A stretch of DNA of 64,000 nucleotides. Source: Vicia villosa (taxonomy: Eukaryota > Streptophyta > Magnoliopsida > Fabales > Fabaceae). How positions within the stretch are numbered: position 1 is the stretch's first letter; every line of letters starts with the position of its first letter. Where the stretch lies: contig NC_081181.1 of NCBI RefSeq assembly GCF_029867415.1, forward strand, positions 119,289,888 through 119,353,887, written 5' to 3'. The notes beneath the pieces are model-generated. The model had not been told where the DNA came from. It did no database searches and saw only the letters and a list, made by a program, of their open reading frames with translations. Below are positions 57,301 through 64,000 of this stretch, in pieces. The position numbers and the translations under genes were made by a program.

Positions 57301-57737
57301 AAGTGGTGATTTAAGCTCCAACAAAGTTGTTCATCTTACAGACCTTTTTAGTGCAACAAATTAGTCTTCATCATCGAAGAAATGATCGTTCAGCTGAGGG
57401 GGGGAACTGGATTCTTTCAGCTGAGTGGGAGAAATGGATTTTACAAAAGATATGTACTCTTTTTCCTTCACTATATTTGTTTTCACTGGGTTTTTTCCAG
57501 TAAGGTTTTAACGAGGCATGTCTTGAAAAAACATCCGAGAAGGACTATTAAGAATAATAGATTATTGTCTCCCTATACTTTTTTTTTTCTTATTTGTAAT
57601 AATCTGTAATGATTAGTAGTGAGGTAGTTCCTTCACAAAGAATGTTGTACTCTTGTTCCTTCACTATAATTTCTTCCACTGGGTTTTTTCTAGTAAAGTT
57701 TTAATGAGCATATTCTTTATGGACATCCAAGGGGGAG

Positions 57738-57923
57738 TGTTATAAATGGTATGATTATGGATGTCCATCAATTAGGAGATTTCGGGTTGATTTTCTATTT
57801 AATACATATGTCCTATAAATAGGACTCATATTCTATATGAATCTCTTACACTCAGAATATGAATAATAGAATATACTCTCTTCTTCTCTTCCTCTCTTAT
57901 ATTATTTTATTCAATTTCATAAC
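57738..57923 (+). repeat. 3' LTR of the copia element
   Basis: Starts TGTTATAAATGG directly after AAGGGGGAG, ends TTTCATAAC, and runs into TATATATATC. Confidence 0.8.
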
Positions 57924-57975
57924 TATATATATCTTTATCTTTCTCTCTCATCGATTCCTAAATAGGGAGCATATT

Positions 57976-58139
57976 AAGTGAGAGCATTTTATAACGAGAG
58001 ATGAGAGAAATAAATATTTACCATTGAATTTATCAAGAGAGAATGTTAATACATTAATGTGATTATTAATTTCTCTCTCTTGATGAATCCAATGGTTAAT
58101 ATTTGTTCTTCCCATCTCTTATTATAAAATGCTCTCACT

Positions 58140-58141
<2 letters not shown>
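57976..58141. mobile_element. Foldback MITE, about 166 bp
   Basis: AAGTGAGAGCATTTTATAA at the left is matched by its reverse complement TTATAAAATGCTCTCACTT at the right. Imperfect complementarity continues almost to the centre, so the whole unit can fold into one hairpin. The target duplication is ambiguous in the TA-rich flanks. Confidence 0.7.

Positions 58142-58229
<88 letters not shown>
58142..58229. repeat. (TA)n microsatellite
   Basis: About 43 TA units directly after the foldback MITE. Confidence 0.95.
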
Positions 58230-58231
<2 letters not shown>

Positions 58232-59331
58232 TACAATAGAAAAAATCAAGATGAGTACTTTGGCAAGTTTGCCACTTGGCACTCTCTCATGCATTCTTCT
58301 ATTTATATTTCTTCTATAAGTGGAAAGTTTCTTATAATATTCTATTATTATAAGGACACAAATTTTAGATCAAATTTAATCAACTTGCACGCATCGCTTC
58401 ACATTCTAACATTACTGAATGTATTCCACTTAAACTAGTTTAGGAAGATGAAGTTTCAAAACTTCACAACATAAACCAGATTGGGAAGAATTAATAGAAA
58501 AGGAAAGGTAAAGTTTTTTATTTCTTTTTCAGTTCTTGTTCCTAATGTTTAATTTATCGCAATATGATTTAGTCGATTTTTTTAACAACAGTATGCTATT
58601 AGTGAAAGAAGTTTTGAATTTCAAGCGTGAGAAGATTCTTCAAGCAGTTGATGAATCGACTGTGTGTCCCACTTCGGAGAAAAAGTCCGATCGATGAATG
58701 CATCTGCCACGACCATCAGAAACGCATACACGACCATCACTGTCGTACTTTTCTATTGCACCTCCTGTGCTCACCAGATCCGCCGTCGATAGCTTTTCAT
58801 TTTCCTTTCTTCAATTATCGAATATATATCCTTTCCTTTTGATTGTTTCAAATTTGAAAAGTGAAAGTATGAATTTGTGTACTAATATTTTTTAATTGTT
58901 AAATAGAGGAAGAATAATTTTTTATTTATTTGTGAAGTCACTGTATTTTTTTGAATAAGAAAGAAAAGAGGATTTGATTTATTTTTTTTATCTCTATAAT
59001 CGTTATTTTCCATTACTAAATATCTCCATAATTTTTATTTTTATTTTCAAATTTTATCATTAATGGTGCATGTTTAATTATTTAATTTTAAGCATCTTTT
59101 CAATGTAACATTGAAAAGTCCTAATTATTTAAATTCTTATATGTTTTCAATGCTAAAGATATATTTTCTTAAGAAACAAATATACCACTTTAAAGTAACT
59201 AAAACAAATACCACTTTAATTGCGTTTTCATTATTCTTATTTTATTGAAAGTTGGTTACTTTAATTGTCTTTCTATCACCCTTATTTCTATCACCTAACT
59301 TTAAAACAATTCCCCTCCCATAAATCTTCTA
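58230..59331. other. Unassigned sequence
   Basis: No homology is recognised. A 71-codon frame at 58627-58842, with several His/Cys residues, is in a slightly more GC-rich patch (about 58630-58800). It has no recognisable domain or promoter, so I do not call a gene. Confidence 0.3.
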
Positions 59332-59612
59332 CTCCCTCCGTTCCTTTTTAAGTGTCGTTTTAGAAGAATTTTTTTGTTCCTATTTAAGTGTCGTTTTATA
59401 ATTTAATGTTATAATTTGTCATTTATACCCTTATTTTCTCAATAACTCCACCTCAATTTTTTCAATTTCTTATTGGAAAAAGAGTGTATGATTGAATTTA
59501 TTTGGAAAGAGAAAAATAAATAAGGGTATAATAGAAAAAGTAACTCTAATAATCCACTATCTTGGTTGAAGAGCTTTTTGTTAAAACGACACTTAAAAAG
59601 GAACGGAGGGAG
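59332..59612. mobile_element. Stowaway (Tc1/Mariner) MITE, 281 bp
   Basis: Ends CTCCCTCCGTTCC and GGAACGGAGGGAG are perfect inverted repeats of the Stowaway consensus, and a TA duplication flanks both sides (59330-59331 and 59613-59614). Inner arms with AAGTGTCGTTTTA and TTAAAACGACACTT extend the hairpin. Confidence 0.95.
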
Positions 59613-59614
59613 TA

Positions 59615-60740
59615 TTATTTTGTGGGTTGTGGGTTGTTTGCTTAGGATTTAGAATTTTATTACAATATAATATGATTTAGTTGTATTTAGTTGTTTAATA
59701 TTTTTCATTGATTTTGTTTGGTTCGCTGTCATGAATTTTTGGAGGTAAAAAGTTCTGTTTTCTCGTACATTGATAAGTGTTATAATATTTTGGTCTAATT
59801 TGTTGTAACAAACTAATAATATTTGTTATAATGATCATTAAAATCATTAAATTTTAAAGTTTTTTTTACATATATTATTTGTCTGAAATTCAAATATGTG
59901 CATTATTTCTTTAAATAAGAGGGTAACAAAATTTTCTTATATAAGAGGGTAACAAATAAAAGTTATTGATATTATGGTTTAATATCATTTTAATTAAATT
60001 TTTAAAATCTATCAATAATATCACGTGCCAAAAATAAAATAATCAATAATAAAGTAATGTAACAATTATTTTCATTTCATGGTAACAAAATTTACTTATA
60101 ATAATTGCACTCATTGCCTAACTTTTCTTTTTACACAATTTGAAAATTTTTAAACATATATTGATTGCCTACATTTTATTATTATATTATTTATTTTAAT
60201 TAATTTTGTAAAGACATAAAAAATTAAAATTATAACATAATTAATTAGTTTATAAATAGGCTTAAATTATTTATTCCTAACATTATTAGGTACACGCTTA
60301 CATGAATATATCATGAGATAATATATATGACTAATATGTGTCATTTATATGTAATTCATTATTTTATTTGATAATATATTTAATCAATAAAACCCACATT
60401 TAATATATATTATAAGCTCAAATTAATAAAATAACATAAAATCAATAATTACATGTATTATATAAGTAGGATATTTTTAATAATATTAAAAATAATTAGA
60501 CGTCTTACTCATAAATGTTTTATAAATCTCACATAATTATTGTTCCTTACATTTAGGGACATGAAAAATCTCACCTAATTATTGTTCCTTATGAAAAATC
60601 ATTGATTATTTTTAGGCCCAATATATTTGGCATATTAACTCATTAATTTATAGTAGGTTAAATTAATGTTTATATGAAAATTATAATTTTAAATATTATA
60701 TTTTTATAACCATCACTATATTTCTTTATTATTTTTAACG
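59615..60740. other. AT-rich non-coding DNA
   Basis: No gene, element boundary or tandem structure recognised. A small direct repeat around TCTCAC(A/C)TAATTATTGTTCCTTA occurs near 60530 and 60570. Confidence 0.3.
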
Positions 60741-60751
60741 ATATTGCGCGA

Positions 60752-60930
60752 CCCGTGCGAACACACGGATATATGACTATTTAATTACTTTTTTTTTTAT
60801 ATTGAATTATACATTTTGACAGGCCGATATTACTTAATTTACCTATCTTTTATATATTTTTCCCAACCATCACTATACTATATTTATTTATTATTTATAA
60901 CGAAAATACGCGATCCGTGTAAAAGCACGG
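60752..60930 (+). repeat. Two degenerate Helitron-like hairpin motifs
   Basis: ACCCGTGCGAACACACGG (60752-60769) and ATCCGTGTAAAAGCACGG (60913-60930), each with a GCGCGA/CGCGA lead, resemble the better-preserved terminal hairpin at 62139-62155. They may be older or nested ends of the same family. Confidence 0.4.
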
Positions 60931-61009
60931 GTAAAATATAAATCATAATTAATTTATTTATTTATTAATATTGGAAAATTTTTAATCAATTATAAATATT
61001 GAAAAAAAA

Positions 61010-61013
<4 letters not shown>

Positions 61014-61094
<81 letters not shown>
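61014..61094. repeat. (TA)n microsatellite
   Basis: About 39 TA units in AT-rich DNA after an A9 run. Confidence 0.95.
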
Positions 61095-61096
<2 letters not shown>

Positions 61097-62138
61097 AATA
61101 TGACATATTTGGAATATTAATATTCTTTTATTTTACCATGTATTTTTGATTTTTGGTTGAGTGTACGGTTTATCATCTTTATTTTATTTAGTTTGTGTTT
61201 TAATTTGTGTGTTTCTAAATGATGTGTGGTGCTATTATGATTTTTATTGTGCTCTTCCTAATCTTTCATCTATACAAGTATAATAAATAATAAAAAATTA
61301 TTTAATTTATTAAATAAAGTTATTTTAAAATAATCAAGATAATGTAAATTTAAATGCTTTAAAATGATTATAATAATAATTATTTATCAAATAATTTTTT
61401 TTATCAATTTACTTTACCTAGCACTTTGAAATATGCGGTTCATTATCTACCATTTTTAAATACGTTAATACAAATTCACAAGTAAATATTATATTAAAAA
61501 CAAAGATTCTTAATATTTTTTATAAATAATATTTGTAAACAAAAATATATATATTAATTGTAATAAAAAATTACTTTAATGGCTAATGTACTCTCACAAT
61601 TTGTATTCTTTGTTTTGTTTTAGTGAATGAAATAATATACTTTTATCCATAAATCAGCTATTATTATATATTATTATTATTACATATTAATATTATTATT
61701 ATATATTATTATTTATAATAAAATATATTTAAAAAATCAAACTCAAAGAGAAGAGATTTAAAAAATAACGTGGAGATTCTATGGTGTGTGGATCCTCTAA
61801 AATGGTATAACATTTATACTAAAAATTATTATAATATTTGTTTTGAGAAGAAATGTAAGATAATTATGATGTATATAAATCACAATTTTCTCATGTAAAA
61901 ACCAAATTTGCCATTCTTTTTATTTAATTTATTTTATTATATATTAAATATTTATAAGAAAGATGAAAAATGTAAATGTATAATATATGAATTTTATATT
62001 CATATGATATTTTTGTTAATGTAAATTCATACTATACGATCCAAGGCCATGAGTATATCCTTAATCCTTATATAGTTATTTTAAATTTTGTTTTAGTCAT
62101 TCTTATTGGAATCAATCATTTCATCTCATAAATTTAAA
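61095..62138. other. AT-rich non-coding DNA, probably Helitron body
   Basis: No coding frame. It precedes the Helitron-like 3' end and may belong to that element. The 5' TC end is not identified. Confidence 0.3.
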
Positions 62139-62166
62139 CCCGTGCCTCGCACGGGTATACGCACTA

Positions 62167-62167
<1 letters not shown>
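62139..62167 (+). mobile_element. Helitron-like 3' terminus
   Basis: A perfect 7-bp stem CCCGTGC/GCACGGG with a CTC loop (62139-62155) is followed eight bases later by CTAG (62164-62167) and then T. This is the classic Helitron 3' end: hairpin plus CTRR, inserted before T. Confidence 0.6.

Positions 62168-62169
<2 letters not shown>

Positions 62170-62231
<62 letters not shown>
62170..62231. repeat. (TA)n microsatellite
   Basis: About 31 TA units starting just two bases beyond the Helitron-like end. Confidence 0.9.
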
Positions 62232-62234
<3 letters not shown>

Positions 62235-62539
62235 GTTTGTGTGTATGATTTTGAAGGGATAGTTTTGGTGTTAAGGTAGTTAATTGTTTGTGTTGTTGAA
62301 GAGGGTGGTTTTGGTGTTAATTAAGGTAGTTAATTGTTTTTGTAAGTTTATATAATATAAATATAAGATTAGTAAGGAAGATTAAGATCCGTGTGCTATT
62401 CTTTCTCTATAAATTAGTAACAAACTCGTGAATATGCATGAATTCTGTTCGGTTACGCGAATTTGAATACATAATTTATTTTAATTAAAAATGTTAAAAA
62501 AGAAAAAAAAATTAAATAAATAATTGATTATTTTGTATA

Positions 62540-63620
62540 TAAAAATATTTAGATCAATGATGGATTTTTTCCCGTATATCATTTTTGGATTAAAAATATT
62601 TAATCATAAATACCATTTCTCGTATATAAAAATATTTAGGTCAATAATATATTTTTTCACGTATACAGACTTCATTTTTGTTTAGGTATCATTTACAAAA
62701 ATATTTGGATCAATAGTAAATTTCGTATATAAAAATATTTAGATCAATAGTAGATTTTTTCCCGTATACCATTTTTGAATAAAAAATATTTGGATCATAA
62801 ATAACATTTTTCATAAATAATAATACAAATATAATTTTTATTTAGGTATTATGTACAAAAATATTTGAATCAATATTATTTCGTATAAAAAAATATTTAG
62901 ATCAATAATAATTTTTTTTCCGTATACCATTTTTGGATCAAATATATTTAATCATAAATATCATTTCTCGTATATAAAAATATTTAGTTCAATAATAGAT
63001 TTTTTTCCTGTATACCATTTTGGAATAAAAATATATGGATCATAAATACCATTTCTCGTAAATAATAGATTTTTTTTCCATATACAAATATTATTTTTAT
63101 TTAGGTGTCATTTACATCAAATTTTCGTATATAAAAATATTTAAATCAATAATAGATTTTTTGGCCTATTCCATTTTTGAATAAAAAATATTTGGATCAT
63201 AAATAACATTTTTTCGTATTTAAAAATCTTTAGATTAATAATAGATTTTTTTCCCGTATACAAACTTCATTTTTGTTTAGGTATCATTTACAAAAATATT
63301 TGGATCAATAGTAAATTTCGTATATAAAAATGTTTAGATCAATAGTAGATTTTTTTCCGTATATTATTTTTGAGTCAAAAATATTTGAATCATAAATACC
63401 ATTTTCGTAAATAATTGATTTTTTCCGTATACAAATATTATTTTTATTTAGGTATTATTTACAAAAATATTTGGATCAATATTAAATTTTCGTCTATAAA
63501 AATATTTAGATCAATAATAGATTTTTTGAATAAATTTTTCCCATATATCATTTTTGACTAAAAAAATTTCAATCATAAATATTATTTTTCGTATATAAAA
63601 AGAATCAATATTTTTTTTTT
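62540..63620. repeat. AT-rich repeat array with ~595-bp higher-order period
   Basis: Short phrases (CGTATATAAAAATATTTAG, CCGTATACCATTTTTG, ATTTGGATCATAAATA) recur every 60-160 bases. A longer block beginning CTTCATTTTTGTTTAGG recurs at about 62670 and 63265, 595 bases apart. The array is non-coding and satellite-like, and continues nearly to the window edge. Confidence 0.7.
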
Positions 63621-64000
63621 TTAGAAGAAAGAAGTGAAAAACTGATGAAAGACAAAAAAAAAAAATAAAGAATGGAGAGAGATTTGATATGTTTGATAAA
63701 ATATAAGAGTTATATTATTTTAATAATAAAATTAATAACTTTATAGTACAAAGACCACAATATTACAATTTTAATGTGGTGATAAAAAATCAAATAAGAG
63801 TATTTTTTGACTTTTCTACCACCATTAATTTTTTTATATTATAGATTTTCCGATGCATGTATTTGGAATATCTTTGCATTACATACATCGGATAACTTAT
63901 CACATTGGAAATGAAAACTTCTAGAAGTCTATATGTGAAAGATAATATCGATAAGTTGTTTTAGACACATCGACTGATTAGAAAGATACACATATCATTA
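63621..64000. other. Unassigned right edge
   Basis: AT-rich sequence with an A12-like run (about 63655-63667) and no ORF. Nothing can be assigned before the window ends. Confidence 0.3.

Noticed and set aside
58627..58842. A 71-codon frame in a GC-richer patch as a possible host gene
   Set aside because: No domain, TATA, splice sites or codon pattern could be supported, and an overlapping frame of similar length exists.

Overview
The window is plant nuclear DNA made almost entirely of nested transposable elements. I see no ordinary host gene, tRNA, rRNA or CRISPR array. Ogre-type long terminal repeats of 4-5 kb, a Tat-lineage Ty3/gypsy element with two RNase H domains, Athila/Cyclops-like LTRs with tRNA-Asp-type primer sites and Sirevirus-type copia remnants suggest a legume with a large genome, most likely tribe Fabeae (Pisum, Vicia, Lathyrus, Lens). 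The species is an inference.

Left part (1-11.5 kb): two Ogre-like solo LTRs in opposite orientation (262-5305 plus strand, 7114-11162 minus strand). The first carries a 1.27-kb non-autonomous hAT element. Centre-left (11559-27266): a complete 15.7-kb Tat-lineage Ty3/gypsy retrotransposon with a perfect TATCC target duplication and LTRs differing by about four substitutions and one indel. It is by far the youngest insertion. Its sense strand carries gag (two in-frame TGA codons), a gag-protease frame with duplicated Cys modules, and an intact RT/RNaseH/archaeal-type RNaseH/integrase frame. Between pol and the 3' LTR it carries two genes on the opposite strand. One is a five-exon gene that I predict encodes a 1209-residue plant-mobile-domain protein with a basic linker and a C-terminal coiled coil. 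The other encodes 244 residues. Each has its own TATA box and nearby bZIP-type sites. This antisense module is the main discovery candidate.

Centre (27.3-41.3 kb): a decayed Sirevirus-like copia pol is split by an old minus-strand Cyclops/Athila-like element (LTRs 28496-29829 and 39474-40798). Inside that lies a decayed plus-strand Athila-like element, and inside its LTR an Ogre-like solo LTR (31015-35813, TSD TCACT). That solo LTR holds a small gene-like unit: TATA box, CT-rich leader and a 55-codon ORF with a signal-anchor-like start.

Right part (41.3-64 kb): a Sirevirus LTR and gag is broken by a copia-type solo LTR, which itself contains a gypsy solo LTR (TSD CTCTC), a Harbinger-like MITE (TSD TTA) and a 67-bp tandem array. 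A third Cyclops-like LTR with primer site, LTR fragments and a (TA)n(TG)n tract follow. Next comes a short-LTR copia element (52801-57923) with two 60-bp arrays and a hAT MITE. The end of the window holds a foldback MITE, a Stowaway MITE, Helitron-like 3' hairpins, TA microsatellites and an AT-rich array with a ~595-bp higher-order period.

Nearly all element boundaries rest on target-site duplications and terminal motifs read by eye. Family names for Ogre, Cyclops and Sirevirus are from recognised motifs, not from database searches.
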